Positions 44,471 to 56,989 of a stretch of DNA of 64,000 nt are shown piece by piece; within the stretch, counting starts at the first letter, position 1; the number at the start of each line of letters is the position of its first letter. The stretch spans positions 1-64,000 of the forward strand of contig RSEE01000130.1 of the NCBI GenBank assembly GCA_003971905.1. The letters run 5' to 3'. The translations under genes were made by a program, and so were the position numbers. The notes below the pieces were generated by a model. It made no database searches and was not told where the DNA came from. It saw nothing but the letters and a program-made list of their open reading frames with translations. The stretch is from Moniliella sp. 'wahieum'. Lineage: Eukaryota > Basidiomycota > Moniliellomycetes > Moniliellales > Moniliellaceae.

Positions 44471-46597
44471 TCACTGGACGTGCCGCGTGGCACGACACAC
44501 GTGGCATGGTCGCACATAGCGGTAGGCTGTAGTCGGTATTCGGTAGTCGGGAGCCTTTACGCGCGGTGGTTGCGGCGGGGGGCCGACGGGATGGGTAAGA
44601 CGTGCGAGAGCCGGGGAGTCGGAGCGCATTTTGCTCACGCGAATCCGGCGTAGGTCCGAGACGAACGAGTTGCCCACCAAGCGGCGGTTGTGTTTGTCTA
44701 CGTAGGCGCGGAGCTGGGCGACGTTCTGGCCCTCGTATCGAGGGGCATGGTGAGCGCTTCAAAGATCGAGTCGGCGACCGCTTGTTTATCCCATGGGTTG
44801 ATGATCACACTCCCATTCAACGATGTGCTGCACCAGCAAACTCGGAGAGGATCATCACGCCACACCGCTCGGCTTGGCACGCAATGTACTCGTACGACAC
44901 GAGGTTCATCCCGTCCCGGTGGAGGTGACGAGGCACGCGTCGGACACGGCGTACAGGGCTACCAGTTCCGGAACGGCACGCTCTTGTGCAAAAAGTGGAT
45001 CGGCATGTGCGTTGCCGTACCAAACTCGGAGTTGATCCGGCCTACCATCTCCGATACGGAACAGCGCAAGGACTGGTACTCCTCCACATCTTGCCGCGAC
45101 GGCACGGCAACTTGGATCAGTACGCACTGCTCTGCGTACTCGGGGTGTTGCTGCAGGAACGTCTCGAAGCCAATCTTTTGCGGCACACCTTTAATGTAGT
45201 CCAGTCGTCCACACCAATGATGATCTTCTTGCCTTGGAAGTGGGCCAGAAGCTGGTCCATGCGCGCCATCACCTCGGGCGTCTTGAGAGCCGTGTAGAAC
45301 GACTGAGGCTCAATTCCGATCGGGTACGCGCCCACGTGAACGTACCGCCCTTCAAATGCCAGACCATTGGGCATGACGGGCATGCCCAAGATCCGCGTGC
45401 ACGACGACAAAAAGTGCGCGCATAGTCGTACGTGTGGAACCCAATCAAGTCCGAATGCAGAATGCCCAACAAGATTTCCGCCGCACGGAAGATACGGTAA
45501 ATCTCACTGGACGGGAAGGGCGTGGAGGGGAAAAAGCCAATCTTGATCGTGCCACGGGGGAAGAACGGTGCTGGAGTTGTCGGCACCAGCAGTAGCAGCG
45601 GGCGCAGTGTCGCCGCCCCGCGGATCAGCGGACAGGGAGGCGAGGCGGACTTGCGTGTGGACGGTGCCAGGCCCTCAGAGGACCGCAGGACGGAATGGCT
45701 ATTGAGACCTTACGAATGTGCTCGAGCTCGAGCTGGGACGTGCGGCCTTGTTGGGCGGCGCCTCGACGAGAGTACGCAGCATGAGCGGCAAGAGCATCAG
45801 ATGGTAGTCTTGCACCCACACCATATCGCCTCGGCGGGCAACGGAGCGAACGCGCTGGGCAAACATGAGGTTGGCCTGGCGGTAGGCGAGCCAAGAGTCT
45901 TCGTAAAGTTCATCTCGCCCGGACGGTAGTGGTACAAGGGCCAGAGAACCGAGTTGGAAAATCCATTGTAGTGCCCGTCGGCGACACATCCGGCAGCCAG
46001 ACCGGTTCGCAGCTGTACTCGGAGCGAGCTTGCCCTCGATAAACTCGCGATCGGCCGCGGGGGCGGAAATGCCCGGCCAACCAATCCACAGAAACGGCGT
46101 CGTCTTTTTGACCCCGGCGAGAGCCGAGACGAGCCCGCCGGACGAGGGACGGAAGGTGTAGCCGCCGTCGGCGTTGGTGTCGCGCGTGATGGTGACGGGC
46201 AGACGGTTGGAGACGACAATGAGGCGCGAGGTAGACGTGGTGCCTGCGGCGTCCGTGGGAGCGGGGGCGGGAGCGGGTGTGGGGGCCGGGGCAGCGGCGG
46301 CGGGTGTGCGGGCGGCAGAGGGATGTGGACAGGATCGGGCTGGGAGGTGGTGATGTGGACGTCGGACATGGCGGAGGTGAGGGCGGAGGGCCGGGTGGGG
46401 TGGTGGCGCGGGGTGGCGGAGGCGGAGGAGGCGGGCGGGCGAGGCGATGCGGGAGGGGACGCGGGAGGCGATGCGGGAGGCCGGCGTGGCGGGCGAGTCG
46501 TTGAGCGGCGTCGGGCGGTGGGGGGCGGGGGCGGAGGGGGGTGGAGCGGGCTGAAGGCGGCGGGGTCGGAGGGCGGGACGCCGGTGGGCATGACCAT
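44471..46597 (-). CDS. TPS1: Trehalose-6-phosphate synthase
   Basis: TPS1 joins UDP-glucose and glucose-6-phosphate to trehalose-6-phosphate for stress protection. The start MVMPTGVPPSDPAAFSPLHP is followed by a Pro-rich extension, or translation may start at MSDVHITTSQ (46369). Core motifs, read over several frame hops, are LIVVSNRLPVTITRD (about 46220), SGGLVSALAG (about 46130), FLWIGWPG (about 46085), HYNGFSNSVLWPLYHY (about 45955), DMVWVQDYHLMLLPLML (about 45815), FPSSEIYR (about 45510), LHSDLIGFHTYDYARTF (about 45460), SCTRILGMP and GIEPQSFYTAL (about 45310). Later motifs are KKIIIGVDDW (about 45210), PSRQDVEEYQSLRCSVSEMV (about 45080), SDACLVTSTGTGMNLVSYEY (about 44930) and VIINPWDKQAVADSIFEALT (about 44790). 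The loop usually spelled FFLHTPFPSSE here reads FFPSTPFPSSE. The C-terminal tail after VGNSFVSDLRR is short. Confidence 0.9.
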
Positions 46598-47108
46598 CGT
46601 GGCGGTGGAGATGGGGGGGGGGGGAGGGCGAGGGTGGTGGGGAGGGGCCAGAAGGTGGTGGTGAGGAGGACGGACCGGCGGCAGGTATTTTAACACACGA
46701 ACTGCGACGCAGCACACTGCCCCCGCGCGGCGGGTCTTGGGCCGTGCGTCGGCTGGGCCAGTGCGCCTCAGCGCCTCAGCACCTCAGCAGCGGCCCCCCT
46801 GCCACACTGCTGCTGTGCCGTCTGGCCCCGGAAGAAGAGGCAAGAACAGGCGACAATGGATTAATGGCCGGCACGCCCCGTCACATCCCTCCTCGTCCTC
46901 AGCATCCCCAGCACCGCCCGCGCCATCCCCACATCCCCAGCGCCATTCGCCCACTTTCTGACGCCCCATTGGTGCACTTCACGCGATAGCCTCCCCTGCT
47001 ATACTCATCCCTCTCATCCATCCCCCCCCCCGGCCCAACAGCATCGCATACATAGCCCACGTGCCATGACGCGTCCGTAGCGCGTAAGCCCAATTGCCCC
47101 CCTTGCGC
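46598..47108. other. TPS1-COX19 intergenic region
   Basis: It contains a G-rich run (46614-46623) and a short GCGCCTCA direct repeat (about 46768-46790). No gene is seen. Confidence 0.5.
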
Positions 47109-47734
47109 CTATGTATTGATCCGCCCCTTGCCCCTATCCACCCGTGCGCACCGGTGACGAGTGCCACCCCATCCATATTCCATGCAGCACAGCGTGTGGC
47201 CACACGCAGGCAGGCAGGCGCACCCACCCACCCCGCCCCGCCCCGCAGCTCGTGTGCCGACTGCCCTACTAGGCGCTCGGTCCTGGCCCTGAGCACTGGC
47301 CGGCGTCGGGGCCGACGAGGCCGGGTCTTGGAAGCCAAGGTTGCTCATGTCGTCCTTGACCATCAGTTCGCTGGCGACGCGCACACGGGTCAGCCTACCG
47401 ATGCCCACCCATCCCCCACCGATGCCCACCCGCACAAAGGAAACAAGAGGGAACACGCACTGGTCCATCCTGCACTGCAGGTACGCCTTGCTCAAGTCGC
47501 GGCACTCGGCCGTGGTAGACTTGTTCTGTTTGAGGCAGTCCATGTACTTGGTGATCCACGACTTGCATTCGCCTGGGCCGCCACAGCAACCCGGCAGGGA
47601 GGGTCAGCAGCCGAGGGGCACGCGCGGGCGACAGGGGAGCGACACGTACCATCGTGGTCCAGCGGGAAGGACCCGCGGTCGGGCGGGTTGACAATGCGCG
47701 TGTAGTCAAAGCCTCCAGGACGGCCGAAGGACAT
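47109..47734 (-). CDS. COX19: COX19, twin CX9C mitochondrial copper/IMS protein
   Basis: COX19 acts in the mitochondrial intermembrane space and cytosol in cytochrome oxidase copper handling. Exon 1 (47734-47650) encodes MSFGRPGGFDYTRIVNPPDR and GSFPLDHDG, the family N-terminus. Exon 2 (47572-47461) encodes ECKSWITKYMDCLKQNKSTT and AECRDLSKAYLQCRMD. Both C-x9-C pairs are intact, so the CHCH fold is preserved. Exon 3 (from 47370) encodes ELMVKDDMSNLGFQD. Donors GTACGT and GTGCGT and acceptors CCCAG and GCCAG join the frames exactly. Family members end soon after SNLGF. Here the frame runs on to 47109 with Arg/Gly/Cys-rich sequence, while a neighbouring frame stops at about 47269, so the real end is probably near there. 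Confidence 0.9.
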
Positions 47735-48033
47735 GGTGCGCGTGGAGCTGGTGTCGGGGGGAAGTGGCCCGGGAAGATGGGGCGGCAGGAGAAGTAGTGC
47801 GTCAGCCGCATCGGCATTCTTCGCGGTGCCGAAGCACGCAGGGCTGCCGACGCGGCCGCTGATCGATGATCGCTGATCTGATGTAAGCCTAGACCTGCGT
47901 GGTGTGCTTATCCACACCCACGCTCAACACACCTCCGTTCGGGTCGAGTTGGCGCTGGACGTCAAGTGAAGCTGGGCGATTGCTGGCTCGCGCCGTCCAT
48001 CTCCTCACCGCCTCTTCCCTCTTCCCCGCCAGC

Positions 48034-48342
48034 ATGGGCGGGTGCCTCTCGCGACCGCAGCGCGGCCAAACCTTGCTGCTCCCTCCTCGGCGCCCATGGC
48101 CGCGGCGCGCCTTCCGCCTCGGCCTCAACCGCCACCGATCGCGCTGCCAGGGCCGCCGCCGCCGAGCAACGGGCTGCGGCGGCGGCCACGCGTGGCGCCC
48201 CCAACGGCCCCGGCAAGCTCAGCCACCACTCGCAGCCGAACAGGCCAGCGGAGGCACAGGCGCATCCAAGGCCGTGCTCCCCGAGCGGCAGGTGGTACGT
48301 TGGGTCATTGGATCCCCCCTCTTTGTGGCTGCGTATGGCTGA
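48034..48342 (+). CDS. Possible SVIP-like p97/Cdc48-interacting small protein
   Basis: The frame opens MGGCLSRPQRGQ, with Gly2 and Cys4 fitting N-myristoylation plus palmitoylation. After one frame hop comes ATDRAARAAAAEQRAAAAA followed by TRG, which fits the VCP-interacting motif R-x5-A-A-x2-R. A second hop gives QPLAAEQASGGTGASKAVLP and ERQVV, then a stop at 48342 or a splice donor (GTACGT at about 48297). This order (acylated N-terminus, VIM helix, Lys/Gly-rich tail) is that of small VCP-interacting proteins, which dampen ER-associated degradation. The opposite strand is also open here (ending DKHTTQV, stop 47889), so the strand call is inferred. Confidence 0.45.
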   Translation: MGGCLSRPQRGQTLLLPPRRPWPRRAFRLGLNRHRSRCQGRRRRATGCGGGHAWRPQRPRQAQPPLAAEQASGGTGASKAVLPERQVVRWVIGSPLFVAAYG

Positions 48343-48800
48343 CGAGCATGCCTTTCCGCCGACCGTCTGGGGCTACCCACACACGCTATCCGCTACCCCT
48401 CGGCCTTGCTGTGGAATCAGTGGGAGTGACTAGTGACGCACATGGGCCGGCATGGCTTGGTCATGGTCTTTGTGCGGTTTGTGCAGGGCTGCGCGTGCGT
48501 TGGTCGGTGCTCGTTGTCTGTTTTGCCTTGTGGTTTGTGTTAGTGGCTGTTGGGGGCCCTGTTGTGTGCACAACGCAACGCATGTGCGTAGTAGGACTAG
48601 ACTGTGCAATCATCGGCCATCCATCTGTCTGACGAGTGAAACTGTGCATGCACGGCAGGAGGACGTCCTGTTCCAGACTTGAGACGCCATTTGTGGTGCG
48701 TGCCATGGATCGCTCCTCTGGACGGGGGCTGGGGCAAGGAGAAGTATGGGGAGGTGGAGCATGCCTGTCTTTTTCGCTTCAAGCGAGGGGTGGCGGGAGC

Positions 48801-48810
48801 GCTAGGGTTG
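48801..48810 (+). promoter_or_regulatory. Telobox-like motif GCTAGGGTTG
   Basis: An exact 10-bp reverse complement of the motif at 22567, 26066 and 31661. It lies about 90 bp before the phosphodiesterase start. Confidence 0.55.
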
Positions 48811-48840
48811 GCCCCGCGTGCACGGACCCTCTGCCTGGTG

Positions 48841-48873
48841 CTTGAAGCTTCAAGCTTCAAGTTGAAGCTTGAT
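48841..48873. repeat. TCA-AGCT / TGA-AGCT array
   Basis: AAGCTT palindromes with C or G spacers directly upstream of a coding start, showing the array type also occurs in a gene-rich region. Confidence 0.7.
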
Positions 48874-48900
48874 GTGCTGGGGCTGGGGCACGCGCACCCG

Positions 48901-49771
48901 ATGGGGCCATGTGCCGGCACAGACACCCTTGGTGGGCACCAGCCGCGCCCTTGGCTCCTGGCCACCACTACCACCACCACCACCACCGCCATCTCCAATG
49001 GGTACGCCTGTCTGCGCATCCGTCCCCTGCGCGCTGCTGACACGCGCCCCATCCCACTTGCCCCGCCCCGCGCGGCGTGTGTTGCGACAGCCACCCTGAG
49101 TGCTGGCGACCAGTCCTTCTCTGGCCTGGCCCTTTGGCTGCAACTTGCGCCGGGCCAGGCGGCCAAGACGGAGCAGCTGATGGACCGCGTGCGCGGCTTG
49201 CTGGATGACCTGCACTTGCCTCCGCCTTCGTCCCCGTTCCCGCCGCACGCGACGCTGGTCGCTGGCTTTGCTGGCACGGGCGCCTTTGCCAGCAACACGT
49301 CGATGGGATTTGGACCCAGGTCTTGCTGGCCCTAGGTGGATGGAAGGAACTTCATCCGACCGTCTGCAACGGTACCATATCCGTCCCGATCGCCCAACCT
49401 GCCACGCGCGCAACGTACTTCCAATCTGTCGTGCTGGCTCTGCAGCGTGTGCCGATCCTCACTGATCTCCACCACCTCGCACGGCACATCTCGCCGTTGG
49501 CGTGCTGGGTAACCCGGATCCCGACCTGCCCCCCACGGCCGACTACTGGCCGCACCTCTCGCTCGTGTACGCCGACCTGTCCAAGCGCCAGGCGGACACG
49601 GTGCTGGCGCGGATGGAGCACGATGGCCTGTGGCACAACGGCACTGCACCCTTGCCCCCCCGACCCGGAAACGTGGGATCAACTAGAATTTTCCAGCCTG
49701 GCCTTGTGGTCGTGCGAAGGCCCGCCCAGCGCCTGGACCAAACTGCAGAAGTTCAGTTTGCTGACCTGTAA
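48901..49771 (+). CDS. CPD1: 2H-family cyclic nucleotide phosphodiesterase (CPD1-like)
   Basis: CPD1-type enzymes open ADP-ribose 1'',2''-cyclic phosphate, a tRNA-splicing by-product. The body contains SGLALWLQLAPGQAAKTEQL (about 49115), the first HxT motif in PPHATLVAGFAG (about 49243) and WTQVLLALGGWKELHPTV with ISVPIAQPATRATYFQSVVL. The second HxS motif is in WPHLSLVYADLSKRQAD (about 49545). Both 2H motifs are intact. The C-terminal part hops frame near 49655 (PDPETWDQLEFSSLALWSC) and ends near PSAWTKLQKFSL, with a stop at 49769-49771 in the adjacent frame. The start at 48901 is chosen because it is the first in-frame ATG after the telobox. The N-terminal Thr-run segment may be partly untranslated. 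An LOS1 (tRNA export) gene elsewhere in the window is a functional echo only. Confidence 0.8.
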
Positions 49772-50117
49772 AGCCCCAACCTGCCATGGGTCCCCGTGGT
49801 CACGACTCGTCCCTGGTCCATGCCGCCCTGCACCGTGGCCAGGCTAGAATGGTCATGTCTTTACGGCAGGGTGATGAGTCAAGTTGGACCGCCCGTCCCT
49901 GGCTCCAAGGGGTGAAGGTGAATGCATGGACATGTTTGACTTGGGTTGGCTACCTTGTGGTCTGGTGGCACGAAGCTGCCTACTACCTTATGGCTCGGCG
50001 ACCAGTGCTCAGTACTCAACAATGCAGACATGTGGCTTCCACTGCGCCTCGCCCGTCGTAGACTCCGGCAGTGACGAAGGCAGCAGGTATGCCCCCGGAT
50101 CAAAAAGAGAAAAAAAT

Positions 50118-50189
50118 TGCCTCCTAGCCGAATCGAACGACTAATCTTCGCATTACGAGTGCGACGCCTTACCATTGAGCCAAAGAGGC
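50118..50189 (-). tRNA. tRNA-Thr (anticodon CGT)
   Basis: On the minus strand a full cloverleaf forms. The acceptor stem is GCCTCTT/AGGAGGC with discriminator A, and the D arm contains AATGGTAA. The anticodon stem TCGCA/TGCGA has loop CTCGTAA, and the T arm is AGTCG/CGGCT with loop TTCGATT. The anticodon loop and D arm closely resemble yeast tRNA-Thr(CGT). There is no intron. A T-rich pol III terminator (A7 on the plus strand, 50110-50116) follows at the 3' end. Confidence 0.93.
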
Positions 50190-50320
50190 AGATTGCGTAT
50201 GTCCCGCACGTTCCCAATACGTAGCCACCATGCAATTCGAATCCGGTGGTTACCATGGATGTTTGCGGTTGCTCAGGCTTTCACTGCCATCCCCCCATGC
50301 TGTGCATTGACGAAAGAGTC

Positions 50321-50370
50321 GTCTGTCTGTCTGTCTGTCTGTCTGTCGTCTGTCTGTCTGTCTGTCTGTC
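50321..50370 (+). repeat. GTCT tetranucleotide microsatellite
   Basis: About 12 units of GTCT with one interruption, 130 bp upstream of the tRNA-Thr 5' end. Confidence 0.9.
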
Positions 50371-50578
50371 CGTCACCCGACAGTGCAACGGCCACGTTCA
50401 TCTGCAAAATAGCATTCTCCAGAAATACTAGTAACGGAGCAATCCCAGTTCAAGTTGAGGTGAATCAAGGAGGGTTGAAAAGCAAGGGAAGGTGTTGCTT
50501 TCAGATCAAAATCAACGTGACGATTCATCTGAACTCCTTCTTCTCTCCGTGCGCCCCTTCCTCCCGAAAAAAACGATC

Positions 50579-51433
50579 TTAATCAACATCGATCATCCTG
50601 CAAGCAAGGAACAGGGGGTCAGTATGTACACTTCCACCTACTTCCAAGATCCCAAGATCCCAAGAGACCAAGGCCGGTCGCGGGCCCAGGCCACAGCAAC
50701 TGGTGGGTGGGAAAATGAGATAAGATACATACGCATAAACGGGGGCATCGAGCGCGTCGGCACCCTTGAGGAAAGGGATGGCGACAACGAAAAGGTACTC
50801 GGCCGTGACACCACCAACTTTCTTCACAAGTTCCCCAGCTGCCTTGGCCGAACCACCAGTAGCAATCAAGTCGTCCACCACTAGCACCCGCGCCCCCTTG
50901 GGCAGCGAGCCAGCTTGCATCTCGAACACGTCCTGGTGCCCAGGCAAATGGGGTACATGTCAGGACTCTGTACGCTCATGCCTGTCACGTTGGGAGATCG
51001 GACATGTGACATCTGTCATTGGACATCGGACATCGGACAAGATCTGACATCTGACATCGGACATTCGGGAATTGGACATTGGACGTACCTCGCCATACTC
51101 CTTGGAGTACACAGCCTTCTCCACGTCACCGGGCAACTTGCCCGACTTGCGTACGGGGACAAATGCCGCGCCGAGGCGGAGGGCCAAGATGGGACCAATC
51201 AAGAACCCACGCGCATCCAGGCCCACCACCGCATCGATCTTCTTTGTCCCGTCCGCGCCGGCCGGCAGCGTAGGAATCACATCGGCAAAGATGTGGCGGA
51301 GAAAGTGGGTGATGAGCGACTCGAAGGCGATGGGGTCGCGCAGCGCAGGCAAAATGTCACAAAACGTAACCCCTTTCTTGGGCCAGTCGGCGTGGAATTG
51401 GAACAGCGACTTGATGTGCTCAACGTCGGCCAT
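50579..51433 (-). CDS. APT1: Adenine phosphoribosyltransferase
   Basis: APRT converts adenine and PRPP to AMP in purine salvage. Exon 1 (51433-51089) encodes MADVEHIKSLFQFHADWPKK, GVTFCDILPALRDP, VVGLDARGFLIGPILALRLG and FVPVRKSGKLPGDV, ending YSKEYGE. Exon 2 (50932-50733) starts DVFEMQAGSLPKGARVLVVD and continues DLIATGGSAKAAGELVKKVG, the PRPP-binding signature. It ends APVYA. Exon 3 (50597-50579) gives MIDVD and stop. The donors GTACGT and GTATGT and the acceptors CACCAG and TTGCAG give exons of 345, 200 and 19 nt, together 187 residues, the normal family length. This is one of the few genes in the window with no frame break. Confidence 0.95.
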
Positions 51434-51924
51434 GGTGGAGAGGAGAGTAGAGACCGAAGGCAGTGGTGGTGGTGGTGGTGGGAGGTGGGAGGTGGCAGAG
51501 AACAAAGACGTCCAATCAATTGCGGATGGGAAGCGCAATCGAGGATCGTTGAGGCCAAATGTGCAGTTTTTGAACCAGACCAGTTGCACCGACGGGGCTT
51601 TTCTTTTGCGCGGGGCCGCCGTATTTGTTCCTGCCAATCGTTAATCATCCAGCACGCTGGGATGCCAACATTTTGTCTCGTTCCGGTGGCTGGGCGGGTC
51701 GGGTAGCAGCTCACATCCATGGCCCCGCCCAGCCCGCAGTGGCTTCCCTCCACGCTTCCGGGTCAGCAGCCACCTCCCTCCTTCACGCGGGCAGCACAAC
51801 CGACGGCTCTCGGTTGCTGGCAATCAACTAACTACCTCTACTACGATGGGCAAAAGCGAGGTGAAGCAGATATGCATGTGCGGAACGGAAGAAACGATCA
51901 GGGGTGGTGGTGGTGGTTGACAAG
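51434..51924. other. APT1 promoter region
   Basis: No gene seen. GGT-rich microsatellite sequence occurs at 51464-51482 (next to the APT1 start) and at 51904-51918. Confidence 0.45.
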
Positions 51925-52901
51925 CTAAAACTTGAACTCTTCAGCCTTCTTCTGGATGGTCTGGATCAGGATGCGGTCGCGGATGGTCACCAGCTGTTCT
52001 GGGGTGGTGTGGGTTTTGGCGTGAATGTCGGCCACGCCATCGGTCACGAGCTTGGTAAGTTCCGGGGTGATCTTCTCTACGCGACCGAGGTCGTGGGCCC
52101 AGTCCAAAAAGTTAGGTCCCAAGTGCTCAATCATGTGCTTGACCCCGCCCGCGCCGCCACCGAGTTCAAAGTTGATAAACTGACCGTAGATGGCCCAGCG
52201 CAGTCCGGGGCCTTGGGCCAGTGCCGTGTCCAGGTCCTCGGCGCTGGCCACGCCTTCCTGCAAAAGATGGAAGACTTCTTGCACGATTGCCGCCTGCAGC
52301 CGGTTGGCCACATGGCCCTTGACCTCCTTCTTGATCCGGATGGGAGCCTTGCCGAGCAACTTGTAAAAGGCGTAGGTCAAGTCGACATACTTGGGATCGG
52401 TCTTCTTGCCTCCAATGATCTCCACCAGGGGCACAATGTGAGGTGGGGGGTGCGAGCAGGACACGTTCAGGATGTTTAGCACGCTCTTGCAGAAGCGAAG
52501 GTACAATGCCCGAGGACGAAGAACCAATCACCACATCGTCCGCAATACTCTTTTCGATCAACTCGTAAATCGTGTCCTTGATCTCCAGTCGCTCCGGACC
52601 GTTTTCCTGCACATACTGCACGCCCTCCAACGCGCCATAGTCCGGTGTCACAGTGAGCTTTTTAGGATCGTACTGAAAGTGGCTCGCGAGACCTGCATCG
52701 GCAAACGCCTTCTCGGCTCCCGTGAGCATCGACTCAACCATATCCCGCGCACGCGGGTTGGGATCCACCACGACCACATCTAGGTTCTTGGCAAGGTACA
52801 ACGCGCCCACGACGAGCCAATCACCCCCGACCCCCCACACCCACTTTCTTGATCGCCTGGGCGGCCGTCAAGGCGGCAGAGGAAACAGACGACGCGGCCA
52901 T
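51925..52901 (-). CDS. 3-hydroxyacyl-CoA dehydrogenase family oxidoreductase
   Basis: The start MAASSVSSAALTAAQAIKKV leads into a glycine-rich Rossmann motif. In the sequence a G-run indel breaks it (seen as KVGVGG and then VIGSSW in the next frame, near 52840-52820). LYLAKNLDVVVVDPNPRARD follows, with the acidic end of strand 2 binding the NAD ribose. Then come VQENGPERLEIKDTIYELIE, VVIGSSSSGIVPSLLQERA, SHPPPHIVPLVEIIGG (catalytic His region), KGHVANRLQAAIVQEVFHLL, ASAEDLDTALAQGPGLRWAI and INFELGGGAGGVKHMIEHLG. The end is QKKAEEFKF, stop 51925. The length (about 320 residues) and GPGLRWA...GGGxGG pattern place it with fungal lambda-crystallin/L-gulonate-dehydrogenase-like or hydroxybutyryl-CoA-type enzymes. 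The exact substrate cannot be told. Confidence 0.85.
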
Positions 52902-55869
<2,968 letters not shown>

Positions 55870-55919
55870 CATGGCATCGCATGGCATCGCATGGCATCGC
55901 ATGGCATCGCATGGCACCG
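55870..55919 (+). repeat. 10-bp tandem repeat next to the DIM1 stop
   Basis: Five copies of CATGGCATCG-type sequence (last copy CATGGCACCG) begin right after the DIM1 stop codon, in its 3' UTR. Confidence 0.9.
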
Positions 55920-56121
55920 CATGGCTTGGTCGGTCTGGCCTCTGGCCTGGTTATGTCTTTTCTGTTCTGTGTTCTCTGTTCTGTGCCAGGGTCGGGTCGT
56001 CCCGATACCCCCTCTCCACCACCCCCTCCCCGACTGCCTCTCTCGCTCCGGCTGCGCTGGGCTGTCTATAGCAACCTGCGACGTTGGATAGATGCCTGTG
56101 CTGGTCATTCTGCACTGTATT

Positions 56122-56695
56122 TCATGCCTTGTACCTCGTCGAGTAATCCTTGGGGCTGACCACCAACCCACGGCCCTTGCTCGCACCGCGGTAGACCGTC
56201 TCGATAATATCGATCATCTCCTGCTTGTCTTCGATGGGCCAGTTGCTAGGGAGACCAACCGACGGCGGGTCAGTGTCAGGACCGTCCAGCGGTGCGCAAG
56301 GCAGAGGCAGGTAGAGGATACGTACATTTTGTTGTTGTTGCCGGTACCGAGGTCGACCATGATGTGTTTGTTGCGCTGGAAAAAGGGAGAAGGCAGAGTC
56401 AGCGAGGCGTGCACCCATGCGCTGCTCGGAGGGAACGCACATAGAAGAACATGACGGCGCACGGCTCGTAGAGCTCGTACATGCGGTTAAAGTCGGGGAC
56501 CTGGGTGGTGTCGACGAGGTAGACGACGGCAAAGTTGCGCACCTTGTCGGCGACGCGGTAGAGGGTCTCGTCCATGACCTGGCACGTGGGGTCCGAGTCG
56601 TGGCCGAAGCGGATGACGACGACGCGCTCCTCCTCGGAGAGGATGGCCTGGTCCACGTGCCAGCCCGAGGGCAGGTGCGTGAGGAAGTACGACAT
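56122..56695 (-). CDS. DIB1: U4/U6.U5 tri-snRNP component DIB1 (Dim1/TXNL4A family)
   Basis: DIB1 is a thioredoxin-fold protein of the U5 snRNP, required for pre-mRNA splicing. Exon 1 (56695-56441) encodes MSYFLTHLPSGWHVDQAILS, EEERVVVIRFGHDSDPTCQV, MDETLYRVADKVRNFAVVYL and VDTTQVPDFNRMYELYEPCA, then VMFFY. Exon 2 (56375-56326, 50 nt) gives RNKHIMVDLGTGNNNK. Exon 3 (56245-56122) gives INWPIEDKQEMIDIIETVYR, GASKGRGLVVSPKDYSTRYK and A, stop. The donors GTGCGT and GTACGT and acceptors TCCAG and CCTAG join perfectly. The total of about 142 residues is the family size, with high conservation. There is no frame break. It is convergent with DIM1, about 250 bp apart. Confidence 0.97.
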
Positions 56696-56989
56696 GGTGG
56701 AGGAGGCGAGCAACTGGGGGGGGATGAGGGGGGCAATTAAAATTTCCGCGCGGTGCGTGCCAAGCTGACGTTATGCAATGGTCGGTTGTCGATTGGATGG
56801 CTTGATTGATCCAGTGAGTAAGAATTCGTGTTTAGTGGGTGATGCGTCGTGCTGATCCTGCTCGCGCCCAGCGGAGGCGCGTGCCTGGCGTGTCCAGACG
56901 GAGGGCCCTAACGGTGGGGTTCCTTATCGCTGTCTGTCGCAAACCATCCTGCCCTCGGCGCCCTCCCGCCCCCCACTGCCTCCCCCCCC

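Larger units (their letters stand above)
48343..48900. other. Intergenic; AAGCTT array and telobox
   Basis: It contains a telobox at 48801-48810 and an AAGCTTC/TTGAAGC array at 48841-48873 just before the cyclic phosphodiesterase start. No other gene is supported. Confidence 0.5.

Noticed and set aside
47889-48216. Minus-strand ORF ending DKHTTQV
   Set aside because: It overlaps the MGGCLS/VIM reading on the plus strand, which has two independent family-like features. The minus frame has none.
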